A DNA stretch of 64,000 bases from Planctomycetota bacterium. GTDB lineage: Bacteria; Planctomycetota; Planctomycetia; Pirellulales; Pirellulaceae. Numbering within the stretch: the stretch's first letter is position 1; every line of letters begins with the position of its first letter. The DNA lies in contig CAUJKA010000201.1 of assembly GCA_963204965.1 (NCBI GenBank), positions 1 through 64,000 of the forward strand, given 5' to 3'. Shown piece by piece: positions 25,184 through 33,838 of this stretch. Made by a program: the position numbers and the translations under genes. The notes beneath the pieces were generated by a model that made no database searches, was not told the DNA's origin, and saw nothing but the letters and a program-made list of their open reading frames with translations.

Positions 25184-26239
25184 TCACTTCCAGCCGGATA
25201 GGGTAGGGGGTTGCTGCAAATTGTTAGGCGGTGGATTGTTGGGAGCCTGGCCGCCGAGATTCGGGCCGCTGAGATTCGGGCTGCCAAAACTGGAACCGCC
25301 AAGATTCGGATTTGTTGGAGCGCTGGGTTGAGTGCTCACCGGATTTCCTGCGCTAAAGCCCCCCTGCTGAACGCTGTTGTTGAAAGTTCCACGCTGATTC
25401 GGATTCGCATTGGAAAGACCTTGTTGCATCGGATCACCCTGCGCGAGATTGGATTGTCCAGTTTCACCTGCCGTCAGAGTTTCATTCAAACCTGGGATGC
25501 GGTCGCCTAAGTCCTTAACTGCGTCGCCAGCGCTTTGAAGTCTATTCCGTATGGATGCAATCATCTCGGTCATCGTGTGAGGCACATCAGGATTCATGTT
25601 GTACCTAGACATGAAGCCTTGATCTTGCCAAACCAGTAGACCGACGATGGTTAACTTGATGTAGGTGACAACGTTTGCGAAACGACTGTTGCCCCAAAGC
25701 TTGAGCGCGGTGCCGAACGAGTCTTTAAAGCGGTAAGAACCCTTTTTGAAATCGATCGACCAAATCTCATCCAAAATCAAGTGACTTAAGAAGCCAAGTA
25801 CGACACCCGACGTTTTGAAAAGTCGGATGGAAATGTCCTCGTGCGACATTACCAAAAAGGCAAACATGCCGCAGATTGCAGCCGCTGGGATGCTGTGCCA
25901 CATGCCTCGGTGAACCGTGTAGCGACGAAAGATCTCCGCAAGCACAAATCGAATTGCGACGTAGGTGAGTATCGCGATGAGTACCATCGTGTCCGGTTGC
26001 AGATCCATTTTCTGCAAGCGATCAACCATCAACATGGGAACGACAGCCGCGCCTAACGCGGTCGCTTCGCGTAAAGGTCGCCCCGAGTTGCTATCCAGAT
26101 CCGGTAACATTCCACTGACGCTGCACAAAGTTCCCGCAACAATGCAGGTGTCGATATTCATCTTGGCTTTGTATCCAGCAAATGCCAGTAGAACACCCGT
26201 TGCCGTGCTGACGGTCATGTGTGTTTTGAAATCGGCCAT
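25184..26239 (-). CDS. YdjM-like membrane metal-dependent hydrolase
   Basis: A 351-residue membrane protein of the YdjM family (predicted metal-dependent hydrolases of the inner membrane). The motifs seen are the N-terminal THMTVSTATGVLLAF, LCSVSGMLPDLDSNSGRP with DLD, TVHRGMWHSIPAAAICGMFAFL (HRGxxHS) and LSHLILDEIW; the His and Asp residues would bind metal. About six hydrophobic segments run to residue 215. The last 110 residues are Gln/Asn/Gly/Pro/Ser-rich and disordered, much like the tail of the divergent CvpA-like protein. Physiological substrate unknown. Confidence 0.75.
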   Translation of the reverse strand: MADFKTHMTVSTATGVLLAFAGYKAKMNIDTCIVAGTLCSVSGMLPDLDSNSGRPLREATALGAAVVPMLMVDRLQKMDLQPDTMVLIAILTYVAIRFVLAEIFRRYTVHRGMWHSIPAAAICGMFAFLVMSHEDISIRLFKTSGVVLGFLSHLILDEIWSIDFKKGSYRFKDSFGTALKLWGNSRFANVVTYIKLTIVGLLVWQDQGFMSRYNMNPDVPHTMTEMIASIRNRLQSAGDAVKDLGDRIPGLNETLTAGETGQSNLAQGDPMQQGLSNANPNQRGTFNNSVQQGGFSAGNPVSTQPSAPTNPNLGGSSFGSPNLSGPNLGGQAPNNPPPNNLQQPPTLSGWK

Positions 26240-26622
26240 GGCTTATCTCGAGTTCGACTTGCTGGAATCGGCGACGGGAGGTTGGGACAGAGGCTCGGTT
26301 TTAGTCAATTTCGACGCGCAAAGTCAGGTCATTTTCTCGTCAAACTTTTTGCTAGCACCCCCTGCTCTAAAAATCAGTTTTTTAGCGCAACCCGAAGCGT
26401 TAGCGAGGGACTGTTACGTTATCCAGCCAAATCCAAGACGCCCCTCGCTAACGCTTCGGGTTGCGAAAAAGCCTTTCAAACCGAGAGCTTTGTTGCCAAT
26501 CGGTCTTCGAATAGACGGCCAAATTTGCTACACCCTCGGGCAGAGAAGAAATTTCGGCGGCCAGCGAACGTTCCGTCGCTTCGTTGGCAAACACCCGCGC
26601 ATACCTAAGCGAGAATCTGAAA
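26240..26622. other. Divergent promoter region carrying a perfect inverted RSVSEG repeat
   Basis: About 380 bases between the divergent YdjM-like and CvpA-like genes. Its main feature is a perfect 24-base inverted repeat, 26386-26409 against 26442-26465. It is made of two opposed units of the repeat found also at 29.9-30.3 and 37.8 kb. As it is in the head-to-head gap, it is not a terminator of either gene. Confidence 0.7.
26386..26465. repeat. RSVSEG-family repeat, inverted pair
   Basis: Left arm CGCAACCCGAAGCGTTAGCG (continuing AGGG) and its exact complement on the right, with a 32-base loop. The same word occurs in arrays at 29956-30345 and 37831-37960. Confidence 0.9.
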
Positions 26623-27597
26623 GTGCAAGCTTACGACCTAATCATGCTGATCGTGCTAGGCATGTCGGCGATATTCGGAGCCATCAAAGGCTTGGCTTGG
26701 CAAATTGCGTCCTTGGCATCAATCACCGTTAGCTACGTCGTTGCTTGTCGTTATCGCGGTCAAGTTGCCGAGATGATCGATGCGCAACCACCATGGAATA
26801 TGTTCTTGGCGATGCTGATTCTGTACGTTGGAACAGGCTTCGTAATCTGGGTCGGCTTCAGGCTGATGAGCAGCGCGATCGACAAGATTCGGCTGAAGAC
26901 TTTTGATCGTCACTTGGGAGCGATTTTTGGTTTGGGGAAGGGCGTGATTTTCTGTTTGCTGATCACCATGTTTGCCATGACGCTACTTGGTCCTAAGCAG
27001 CAGTCGGCCATTTGTCAGTCTCGCTCGGGCTACTACATCGCGGCATTCTTGGACAAAGCCAATTTAGTTCTCCCACAAGAGGTTCATTCGACCATCGGCG
27101 AGTATCTTGCCAAGCTGGAGAATCAATTGAAGCAAGGCCAACAGAATCCGCCTTTGGACGATGGCAGCGGCAACGGCATGTTCAATACTCCCAATCTGTC
27201 CAATCTCTCCAACGGGTTACAGCAACTTCTTCCGAATCAACTGAACGATCTGCTTCCACAGAGCAATCCGGTAGGTTGGCCCAACACGCCGAACCAGCCC
27301 AACAATTCAACTCCCAACACAACTCCAGGCGGCTTTCCAGGCTTGGGCGGTTTTGGCAACGGCCAACCACCAGCCAACTTCGGTCCAAACAATTTGCCTC
27401 AAAATGGCTCGGGCGGACAGAATGGATTTGGAGGTTCGCAACCGAACAATTCCGGATTCAATCCCGGATTCGGAAACGGCGCCGGCAACAATGGCGCTGG
27501 CGGTTTTGGAACGGGCTTACGACAGTCCGGCGGAAACGGAAACAGTTCCAACGGAAACAACTCAGCCGAACTCCCAGGCGGAATTTTTCCGCGGTGA
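26623..27597 (+). CDS. CvpA-like membrane protein with Asn/Gly-rich tail
   Basis: I chose the GTG at 26623, since homologs start close to YDLIMLIVLGMSAIFGAIKG; a TTG at 26584 adds 13 residues. The N-terminal 160 residues hold four hydrophobic segments (MLIVLGMSAIFGAIKGLAWQ, MFLAMLILYVGTGFVIWVGF, GKGVIFCLLITMFAMTLLG) as in CvpA/colicin V production proteins. The remainder is rich in Asn, Gly, Pro and Gln (NTPNLSNLSNGLQQLLPNQL, PNNSTPNTTPGGFPG) and probably disordered. Function of CvpA outside E. coli is poorly defined; a link to membrane or cell-envelope homeostasis is likely. Confidence 0.75.
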   Translation: MQAYDLIMLIVLGMSAIFGAIKGLAWQIASLASITVSYVVACRYRGQVAEMIDAQPPWNMFLAMLILYVGTGFVIWVGFRLMSSAIDKIRLKTFDRHLGAIFGLGKGVIFCLLITMFAMTLLGPKQQSAICQSRSGYYIAAFLDKANLVLPQEVHSTIGEYLAKLENQLKQGQQNPPLDDGSGNGMFNTPNLSNLSNGLQQLLPNQLNDLLPQSNPVGWPNTPNQPNNSTPNTTPGGFPGLGGFGNGQPPANFGPNNLPQNGSGGQNGFGGSQPNNSGFNPGFGNGAGNNGAGGFGTGLRQSGGNGNSSNGNNSAELPGGIFPR

Positions 27598-27950
27598 TTC
27601 GATTCCGGGTTCGCTTTCCGTTTTTTGATTCCGGCTTCTCGACTGCGATCCGACGCGATCCAGATGAAGACTACGGCGATTGATTACGACGCAGGAACAG
27701 CAACAGCAGAGCAATGCCCGCGAAACAAAGTGCAATTCCTGCACTGACTAAGCAAAACGCTGAAAACCCAACAAAAACCAGCACCCAAACCGAACATAAG
27801 AAACATTATCGGACGTTGCTATTTGGTTGTTTTGGCCTGCAAATTCAGGCCCTGCTTCACAGCTTCAGCTTGTTGGTTGATCAAGCTAAAGCTTCTTATG
27901 TTGTTGCCGATGTTGATTGCTGGCCGCCGAAAGTTTGTCGGCGCAGTTGT
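27598..27950. other. Gene-poor gap between convergent CvpA-like and accA genes
   Basis: About 350 bases. The only structure that I can support is a possible 37-residue hydrophobic ORF on the minus strand (27671-27784) and a GGCCTG-caaatt-CAGGCC dyad at 27834-27851. Confidence 0.4.
27671..27784 (-). CDS. Possible 37-aa small membrane protein
   Basis: A short GTG-initiated frame whose product is nearly one long hydrophobic stretch (segments such as GFSAFCLVSAGIALCF and GIALLLLFL) followed by LRRNQSP. That is the usual look of a small single-pass membrane protein with a positively charged cytoplasmic end. No clear ribosome site precedes the GTG. It lies 167 bases downstream of accA on the same strand. 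It is not supported by any homology I know, so it may be chance. Confidence 0.25.
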   Translation of the reverse strand: MLVFVGFSAFCLVSAGIALCFAGIALLLLFLRRNQSP

Positions 27951-28934
27951 CTAGACTGGCTGCGTCGCTGGTTGCGAGTCGTCCAGGTAGACGCCCATGC
28001 GCCGAAACTTGCCGTAGCGATCTTCGATCAGTTCGTCGATCGGTTTCGCCGTCAGTTGTCGCAAGGTGCTGACCAAATAGCTCTTCATTCGAGCTGCCAT
28101 TTTGTGGTGGTCGCGATGAGCTCCGCCAAGCGGCTCTTCTATCACGTCGTCGATCACGCCAAGTTCTTGCAAATGAGTCGATGTGAACCGCAACGCATCG
28201 GCGGCCCGCGGCGCGTGTTGGTGACTCTTCCAAAGAATCCCCGCGCAGCCTTCCGGACTGATGACTGAGTAGTATGCGTATTGCATGACGGCGATTCGGT
28301 CTCCAACGCCAATGCCGAGAGCGCCGCCTGAACCGCCTTCGCCGATTACGATGCAAATGATAGGCGTCTTCAGTTGGCTCATCTGGAACATACTTTCGGC
28401 AATGACCTGAGCCTGGCCGCGTTCCTCGGCGCCAACTCCGGGATATGCGCCGGGAGTATCGATGAAGCAGATGATCGGCATGTTGTACTTTTCAGCCATG
28501 CGCATTTTGCCCATTGCCTTGCGATAGCCTTCTGGGTGCGCGCAGCCAAAGTGACAAGCGGCTCGTTCCTTGTAGGTTCGTCCTTTTTGGTGTCCAACGA
28601 CCATGACTTTGTACTGGTCGATTTTGGCAAAACCGGTCAGCATGGCGCGGTCGTCGCCGAAGTGCTTGTCGCCGTGCAATTCGACGAACTCTTCAAAGGC
28701 CAAGTTCAAGTAGTCACGGGTATACGGACGGTCTTTATGTCGCGAAACTTGAACGATCTGCCATGGGGTGAGCTTGGAGTAAATCTCTTGAGTCACCGCG
28801 CTCCATTTGCGGCGCAAAGAGATGATCTCGTTCTCAATCGCTTCGTCGCCAGGACCGGCTTGTTGCAACTGTTGTATTTGAGCTTCGATCTCAAGCATGG
28901 GAGCTTCGAAGTCGGGGCCAGTTGGATTGCTCAT
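27951..28934 (-). CDS. accA: Acetyl-CoA carboxylase carboxyltransferase subunit alpha
   Basis: A 327-residue AccA, which transfers carboxyl from biotin to acetyl-CoA to make malonyl-CoA for fatty acid synthesis. The family hallmarks are present: WQIVQVSRHKDRPYTRDYL, GFAKIDQYKVMVVGHQKGR, HPEGYRKAMGKMRMAEKYNMP, FIDTPGAYPGVGAEERGQ, GEGGSGGALGIGVGDRIAVMQYAYYSVISPEGCAGILWK, and GAHRDHHKMAARMKSYLV. It ends with the usual helix. accD is not adjacent. The gene starts only 15 bases after the stop of a Ser/Thr kinase gene on the same strand, so the two are probably co-transcribed. Confidence 0.95.
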   Translation of the reverse strand: MSNPTGPDFEAPMLEIEAQIQQLQQAGPGDEAIENEIISLRRKWSAVTQEIYSKLTPWQIVQVSRHKDRPYTRDYLNLAFEEFVELHGDKHFGDDRAMLTGFAKIDQYKVMVVGHQKGRTYKERAACHFGCAHPEGYRKAMGKMRMAEKYNMPIICFIDTPGAYPGVGAEERGQAQVIAESMFQMSQLKTPIICIVIGEGGSGGALGIGVGDRIAVMQYAYYSVISPEGCAGILWKSHQHAPRAADALRFTSTHLQELGVIDDVIEEPLGGAHRDHHKMAARMKSYLVSTLRQLTAKPIDELIEDRYGKFRRMGVYLDDSQPATQPV

Positions 28935-28949
28935 TGTAGGAAGACCTTT

Positions 28950-29894
28950 CTATTCTTTCTTCTTGCCCGACAGATCGGACACTTGTTCTTGATTGTGAAT
29001 TCGACCGGCCGTTGGCACATCGTCGAAGATGCTCGCCTCGGGAATGCGAGGCTGTTTCTTGAAGATCTTGGTGGCTCGCAATATCTTGAGCAACTCCCAC
29101 ATCGACTCAGGTCGATCGGTAGGTTTCTTAGCCATTGCCGCTTTGATGACGTTGGCAAATTCTTGCGTCACATTGTCATTGGCAACAAGCGGCGAAGGAA
29201 TGGACGCTGAGAGGTGTTTACTGAGCAGCTCGTTGGGAGTCGAGCCTGTGTAGGGAGGCTTGCCGGTAACGAGCTCGAACAACACGCAACCAAAACTATA
29301 AATGTCGGAGCGCTGATCCAACGAAGATCCGCGGATCTGCTCGGGAGACATGTAGCTGCGAGTTCCCGCGACGGTCTTGGGCTTGCCCGCAAACCACTTA
29401 GCAAAACCGGTCTTCATCTTCTGCGAGATGGTGAAGTCGATCAGCTTGACGTCGCCATCGCGCGACACCAAAAAGTTGTCAGGCTTGATATCGCAGTGAA
29501 CCCAGCCTTGGCTGTGCATGTAATACAAAGCTTCGGTGCATTGCACAGCGATCTTGTCTAGCATGAACGCGATCGACTCAGGCCCGCGACGCAAGGCTTG
29601 CTTGATGTTCAATTCGCTGAATAGTTCAAGGACCAAAAAAGCCGGAAGGTTTTTCTCAAGGAACAGGGCGTGCATTTTGATCACGCACGGATGGCTCATT
29701 TCGTGAGCGATCTCAAACTCATTTTTCAAGAAGCCGACTTCGTCTTTTCGATCCCGGAAGTCGTCTCGCAAGACCTTAAGTGCGTAACGATTGCCAGTTG
29801 CCGTTTCGATGGCCTCCCAGACTTGACACGAGTTCCCCATGCGGATCAGCCGGGCGAGCCGGTAGGGACCTAAGAAGTCGCGTACTTTCGTCAT
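28950..29894 (-). CDS. Ser/Thr protein kinase with altered HRD and DFG motifs, upstream of accA
   Basis: A 314-residue cytoplasmic kinase-fold protein with no transmembrane segment. Kinase landmarks: ALK at K40, HPCVIKMHALF, then the catalytic loop HCDIKPDN (133-140), metal motif DFT (153-155), TRSYMSPEQIRG and DIYSFGCVLFELVTGKPPYTG. It departs from the norm in three ways: the glycine loop is IRMGNSCQV with only one Gly, the loop has HCD in place of HRD, and DFG reads DFT. The catalytic D135 and K40 are present, so it may still be active (non-RD type). It is the probable first gene of an operon with accA. Confidence 0.88.
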   Translation of the reverse strand: MTKVRDFLGPYRLARLIRMGNSCQVWEAIETATGNRYALKVLRDDFRDRKDEVGFLKNEFEIAHEMSHPCVIKMHALFLEKNLPAFLVLELFSELNIKQALRRGPESIAFMLDKIAVQCTEALYYMHSQGWVHCDIKPDNFLVSRDGDVKLIDFTISQKMKTGFAKWFAGKPKTVAGTRSYMSPEQIRGSSLDQRSDIYSFGCVLFELVTGKPPYTGSTPNELLSKHLSASIPSPLVANDNVTQEFANVIKAAMAKKPTDRPESMWELLKILRATKIFKKQPRIPEASIFDDVPTAGRIHNQEQVSDLSGKKKE

Positions 29895-30341
29895 GTGCAG
29901 ACCTTTGGATGTAATTCTCTGTAGCTAAAAAACTGCCCAACTCGTGCTCGCTCGCGATCCCTCGCTAACGCTTCGGGTTGGGATTACCCGGCGATCCCTC
30001 GCTGACGCAGCGGGTTGGGATTGCCTCGTGCTGTCCGGCGATCCCTCGCTGACACTTCGGGTTGGTAGCCTCGCCAGTCCCTCGCTGACGCAGCGGGTTG
30101 CGATCGCATAGCGCAATCCTCTACTATAATCAGTCCAGTCGTGCAGACCTAGCCGAGTACCCGCCGCGAGGGCTGCTTGCATTGCAGAGTTTGCTTGTTT
30201 TTTTGAACTTTTTTCTTTACTGATACGACTAGCTTTGCTTTAATCCCAACCCGCTGCGTTAGCGAGGGATGTCTCGAAAAATTACAGTCAGTCCCTCGCT
30301 AACGCGGCGGGTTGGAAAAATCCCTCGCTAACGCCCGCGGT
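29895..30341. repeat. Gene-free RSVSEG repeat array
   Basis: At least seven copies of the TCCCTCGCTAACGC[A/T]xCGGGTTGGGA unit, mostly direct, at 29956, 29993, 30040, 30076, 30291 and 30320, with one inverted at 30243. The 30243/30291 pair forms a strong hairpin. The last unit runs into the 3' end of the glycosyltransferase gene. There is no gene inside; the conceptual translation of the repeat contains RSVSEG. Confidence 0.9.
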
Positions 30342-31502
30342 TCAGACATTGCGACTGAGCACCTTTTCATACAGCTCGCGAATTCTGGCAGTCATCGTTG
30401 TGTGGCGGAACTGGTCGGTGAAACGCGTTGCCCCGCCCTGCCCCAATCGCTCTCTCAATTCACGATCAGCGGCCAATTCAAGGATCGCCTCCGACAATGG
30501 ACCGATCGATTTGGGCGGCAAGAGAAAACCGGTTTCTCCTGTAATGGCCACTTCGCGAGCTCCGTCCACATCGTAGCTAATGACCGGCTTGCCAGCGATC
30601 AAAGCTTGTGGCAATGTTCTGGCCAACCCCTCGCGCAGACTTGTATGAGCCAACATATCCATGCTGCTTAAATAGTACGGAATTCGCTCGGGCGGGACCA
30701 AGCCAACGAAATGAAAATGCTCTGTCAAATTCAAGTCAGCGATCTGTGCGTTCAGTTGTTCTCGCAGGATTCCATCACCGACAAATAGAAAGTGGACATT
30801 GGGATTCTTATCAACCACTTGCCTCGCAGCTTCGACCAAATACTCGTGGCCCTTCAAGTGAAACAGACGAGCAATCTTTCCAACAACTACATCGGACTCT
30901 TGGAATCCAAGCTCGGTTCTCGCCGCATTTCGAAACTCATTACAGTTTCGAAACGGTTCCACATCCATACCTGAAAAGATCGTCGTGAACTTATCGCGAT
31001 CAGCTACACCAGCACCGACCATCAAGTCGGTCATCGCGTCGGCTACGCAGATCATATGATGGCAACGCTTAGCCGCCCAACGCTCCAGCCGAATAAACAG
31101 ATTTCTCGCAAGCGCACTTTGGTAGGGATGAAACGGAGCTCCGTGGACGGTGTGAATCACACACGGTACCCTGCCCCACGCTGCGGCTCGTCCTAGAAAT
31201 CCTCCCTTAGCGCTGTGAGTGTGAACGACATCGGGTTTAAAGTCGGCGATTACTTCGCGAAGCTGCTTCAATGCACGATAGTCATGCCATGGGTGAATCG
31301 CTCGTGCCAACGCATCGATCTGATGTACGGGTAGCCCCCCTGCCCTGCCCCGAGCTAACAACTCACCTTCAGGTCCAGTCGATGGTCCCGTGATCAGCAG
31401 CACATCATCGCCGTACTGCTGGATCAAGTCCAAGCAGTTGTAGAGCGTATTCTCCTGCGCTCCACCGATGATCATTCGCGTGATGATATGAGCTACTCGC
31501 AC
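30342..31502 (-). CDS. GT4-family glycosyltransferase
   Basis: A 386-residue glycosyltransferase of family 4 (GT-B fold). It starts MRVAHIITRMIIGGAQENTL, the usual N-terminal Gly-rich substrate loop, continues with DVVHTHSAKGGFLGRAAAW, HTVHGAPFHPY, VGKIARLFHLKGHEYLVEAA, FLFVGDG, and VPPERIPYYLSSMDMLAHTSLREGLARTLPQALIAGKPVISYDVDGARE (nucleotide-sugar binding EGLxxTLxQA motif). Start GTG. It lies 12 bases after truA. Its stop codon region coincides with the end of a dispersed repeat unit, so the C-terminus of the protein (after VLSRNV) was likely set by the repeat. Sugar substrate unknown. Confidence 0.88.
   Translation of the reverse strand: MRVAHIITRMIIGGAQENTLYNCLDLIQQYGDDVLLITGPSTGPEGELLARGRAGGLPVHQIDALARAIHPWHDYRALKQLREVIADFKPDVVHTHSAKGGFLGRAAAWGRVPCVIHTVHGAPFHPYQSALARNLFIRLERWAAKRCHHMICVADAMTDLMVGAGVADRDKFTTIFSGMDVEPFRNCNEFRNAARTELGFQESDVVVGKIARLFHLKGHEYLVEAARQVVDKNPNVHFLFVGDGILREQLNAQIADLNLTEHFHFVGLVPPERIPYYLSSMDMLAHTSLREGLARTLPQALIAGKPVISYDVDGAREVAITGETGFLLPPKSIGPLSEAILELAADRELRERLGQGGATRFTDQFRHTTMTARIRELYEKVLSRNV
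31337..31351 (-). repeat. G-rich dispersed motif inside the glycosyltransferase gene
   Basis: The coding strand reads GGGGCAGGGCAGGGG; it encodes the RGRAGGLP part of a variable loop near the N-terminus of the protein. Confidence 0.7.
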
Positions 31503-31514
31503 TTGTCATTCGTT

Positions 31515-32435
31515 TCAGTCCAAGCTGAAAGCGCCTTCCCTGAAATAGACTTCTAAAAGAAACAGACCTTGAGGCGGTGCTGTTTGGCCGGCGTATTGCC
31601 GATCGCGAGCTTGCAGAACTTCGTTGACCCATTCGGGTTTCTTTCGTCCCACGCCAACTTGCACCAAAGTACCAGCGATGTTCCGCATCATATTGTAGAG
31701 GAATCCATCGGCCTGGACTTCCAGGTAGATCATTTGACCATCCATGTGTGGTTGTGAAGTGATCTCCAGAGACCTGATCGTACGAATCGTACTTGAGCGC
31801 GGACTGCCGCTAGTTTGCAAGCTCATGAAGTCATGCGTACCAATCAACAAGTCGGCCGCTTCGCGCAGTGTGTCCAGATTCACGCGGCGTTTGACCCACC
31901 AGTGCGTCTTGTTGCCGATCGGATCGTCCTTGCGAGAATTGTAGATCTGATAGCGATAACGCTTGCCGTTACTATCGCGAAGTGGATGGAAGCTATTCGG
32001 CACCTGGCGAACATCGCGCACGACGACGGTAGAAGGCAAGTAGCAATTAACCGCCAGCGGCAGTCGATCGGCAGGAGCGTTCCAAGCGGTGGTACGAATC
32101 ACCGCGGTCTGCGCTAACGCGTGAACTCCTGCGTCGGTACGACTGCTGGCTAAAGCGCGAACGGGTTGTCCGAAGACTCTTTTCAAGCCTTTTTCCAAAG
32201 TCTCTTGTACGGACTTTTGGTCGGGCTGAAATTGCCAGCCACAGTACTTACTTCCATCGTAAGCGATCGTAAGCAGAAAGCTCTTCTGAGCCGGGTCGTA
32301 CTCCCCTGCCCTGCCCTGACTCGTGTCTTCGCAATCCAGCAAATCGTCATCGGCGACTTGCTGGTCCGAGCTTGTTAGCGACGCACTTGTCGAAGGATCG
32401 ATCAGTTCGTCGTTGTTGGAGTCGTGGCTATTCAA
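31515..32435 (-). CDS. truA: tRNA pseudouridine(38-40) synthase TruA
   Basis: A TruA enzyme, which converts uridines 38-40 of the tRNA anticodon arm to pseudouridine. The core begins at residue 53 (FLLTIAYDGSKYCGWQFQP), followed by LASSRTDAGVHALAQ with the catalytic D101, VVRDVRQVPNSFHPLRDSNGKRYRYQIYN, GTHDFMSLQTSGSPRSSTIRTI, and FLYNMMRNIAGTLVQVG. The first 50 residues are an acidic, Ser-rich extension not found in E. coli TruA; the start is a TTG and may be wrong. The G-rich dispersed motif lies at the boundary of that extension (QGRAGEY). It follows asd by 49 bases. Confidence 0.92.
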   Translation of the reverse strand: MNSHDSNNDELIDPSTSASLTSSDQQVADDDLLDCEDTSQGRAGEYDPAQKSFLLTIAYDGSKYCGWQFQPDQKSVQETLEKGLKRVFGQPVRALASSRTDAGVHALAQTAVIRTTAWNAPADRLPLAVNCYLPSTVVVRDVRQVPNSFHPLRDSNGKRYRYQIYNSRKDDPIGNKTHWWVKRRVNLDTLREAADLLIGTHDFMSLQTSGSPRSSTIRTIRSLEITSQPHMDGQMIYLEVQADGFLYNMMRNIAGTLVQVGVGRKKPEWVNEVLQARDRQYAGQTAPPQGLFLLEVYFREGAFSLD

Positions 32436-32484
32436 TGTTAGGTACTACAATAACTCTTGGCGGGCGCTTAACTCTTGGCCGCGT

Positions 32485-33501
32485 TTAACTCTTGGCCAGG
32501 GCTTGATCGCTGAGCAGCTTGCCGATTTGAACTGCGTTAGTTGCGGCACCCTTGCGAAGATTATCGCTGACGCACCAGAAGCTGATACCGGTTTCTACAT
32601 CGCGATCCTTGCGAACGCGACCAACAAACACGTCTGGCTTGTGCGCGCAATCGCGAGGCATCGGATACTTCTTGTTGATCAAGTCGTCCACCAATGTAAC
32701 GCCCGGTGCGTTGTGGAACAGTTCGCGGATCTGTTCCAGCGAAAGAGGCTTTTCAGTCTCGCAGTAAATCGACTCGCTGTGACCAATCAACACTGGGACA
32801 CGAATGCAGGTAGCGTTGATCTTGATCTGGTTGTTACCAAGAATCTTATGAGTCTCGTAGACCATCTTCATCTCTTCCGAAGTGAAGCCAGCTTCTTTGT
32901 GCGAGCCGATCTGCGGAATCAAGTTGAGTGCGATGTCGTACGCGAAGTTCTTCAGTTCGGGGCTTTGTTGACCTAGATAGGCCTTAGTGTTGTCAACCAA
33001 TTCGGTCTGCGCTGATAGGCCGGCACCGCTGACCGCTTGGTAGGTGCTGACAACGACTCGCTTCAAACCAGCCGCGTCCATTAACGGCTTAAGTGCCACG
33101 ACCATTTGGGTCGTGCTGCAATTTGGACTGGCGATAATACCTTGGTGCTTTTGGATATCGTGAGGATTGACTTCGGGGATGACCAAAGGCACCTTGGGGT
33201 CCATGCGGAAGTAAGCGCTTTCATCAACGACAATCGCACCGCGCTCTACTGCCCACGGAACAAACTCGGCGGCCACCTCGTCAGGCGTACTTGCGATGAC
33301 AACATCGACATCATCAAAGGCACTGGGCTCAAGCAGTTCAACCGTGATCGACTTACCAGCAAAATCGACTTTTTTGCCTGCGGATCGAGCGGATGCCAAG
33401 AGCTTAATATTGCCGTATTTCAGCCCTTGCTGCTGAATCTCTTCGAGCACAATTTGACCGACTGCTCCCGTAGCACCCACGATCGCCAAGTTTCTGATCA
33501 C
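32485..33501 (-). CDS. asd: Aspartate-semialdehyde dehydrogenase
   Basis: A 338-residue NADPH-dependent enzyme of the lysine, threonine, methionine and diaminopimelate pathway, converting aspartyl phosphate to aspartate semialdehyde. It has the NADP loop IVGATGAVGQIVLEE (residues 7-21), the catalytic IIASPNCSTTQMV with C128, the STYQAVSGAG segment, and the IKINATCIRVPVLIGHSESI motif with the active-site His. The length and motifs fit the bacterial Asd family. Start GTG. It heads a likely operon asd-truA-glycosyltransferase. An active Asd also feeds diaminopimelate for peptidoglycan, fitting the recycling genes elsewhere in the window. Confidence 0.95.
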   Translation of the reverse strand: MIRNLAIVGATGAVGQIVLEEIQQQGLKYGNIKLLASARSAGKKVDFAGKSITVELLEPSAFDDVDVVIASTPDEVAAEFVPWAVERGAIVVDESAYFRMDPKVPLVIPEVNPHDIQKHQGIIASPNCSTTQMVVALKPLMDAAGLKRVVVSTYQAVSGAGLSAQTELVDNTKAYLGQQSPELKNFAYDIALNLIPQIGSHKEAGFTSEEMKMVYETHKILGNNQIKINATCIRVPVLIGHSESIYCETEKPLSLEQIRELFHNAPGVTLVDDLINKKYPMPRDCAHKPDVFVGRVRKDRDVETGISFWCVSDNLRKGAATNAVQIGKLLSDQALAKS

Positions 33502-33838
33502 GACTGACTAGCTCCTCATCCCTTAATGGTTAACGACTCAACTGCTTCACCGGGGCGGTTGCCCACCAACGGACGATGGCCCCTACCGAAGGGGAAAAGT
33601 CTAGTTGAGCCTTGAAAAAACGCAAAGGCCAGTGCCAACGCTCTAAGCCAGGGAACAGCTCAAAAAGGAGAAGGTTCGCACCAAAACGGGCGAATCGCGG
33701 CTAAAAACAAAGAACCTAGGCACAGAAGTAACTAGTTATCTTGATGGCACCGCCTGAATTTTGCGAGGCAGAGCCTCGAAGACAGTGCGTTCCAAGGCAG
33801 AGCCTTGGAACGAGGTACTGAAAGGGCGGTGAGTTGGG
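33502..33838. other. Gap with two GGC-AGA-GCC hairpins
   Basis: About 340 bases between the asd start and the stop of the RTX-calpain gene. Two adjacent hairpins share the AGA loop: CGAGGC-AGA-GCCTCG (33764-33778) and CGTTCCAAGGC-AGA-GCCTTGGAACG (33788-33812). They lie 27-75 bases beyond the calpain stop and may end its transcript. I see no gene here. Confidence 0.6.

Noticed and set aside
26386..26465. Hairpin considered as a transcription terminator
   Set aside because: It sits between two divergent starts, so neither gene would be terminated there; treated as a dispersed repeat.
27714..28268. 184-residue plus-strand frame
   Set aside because: Lies mostly antisense to the certain accA gene and is a shadow of it.
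29925..30182. 85-residue frame containing three RSVSEG blocks
   Set aside because: It is the dispersed repeat read in frame; homologous non-coding arrays elsewhere show that it is not a real protein.
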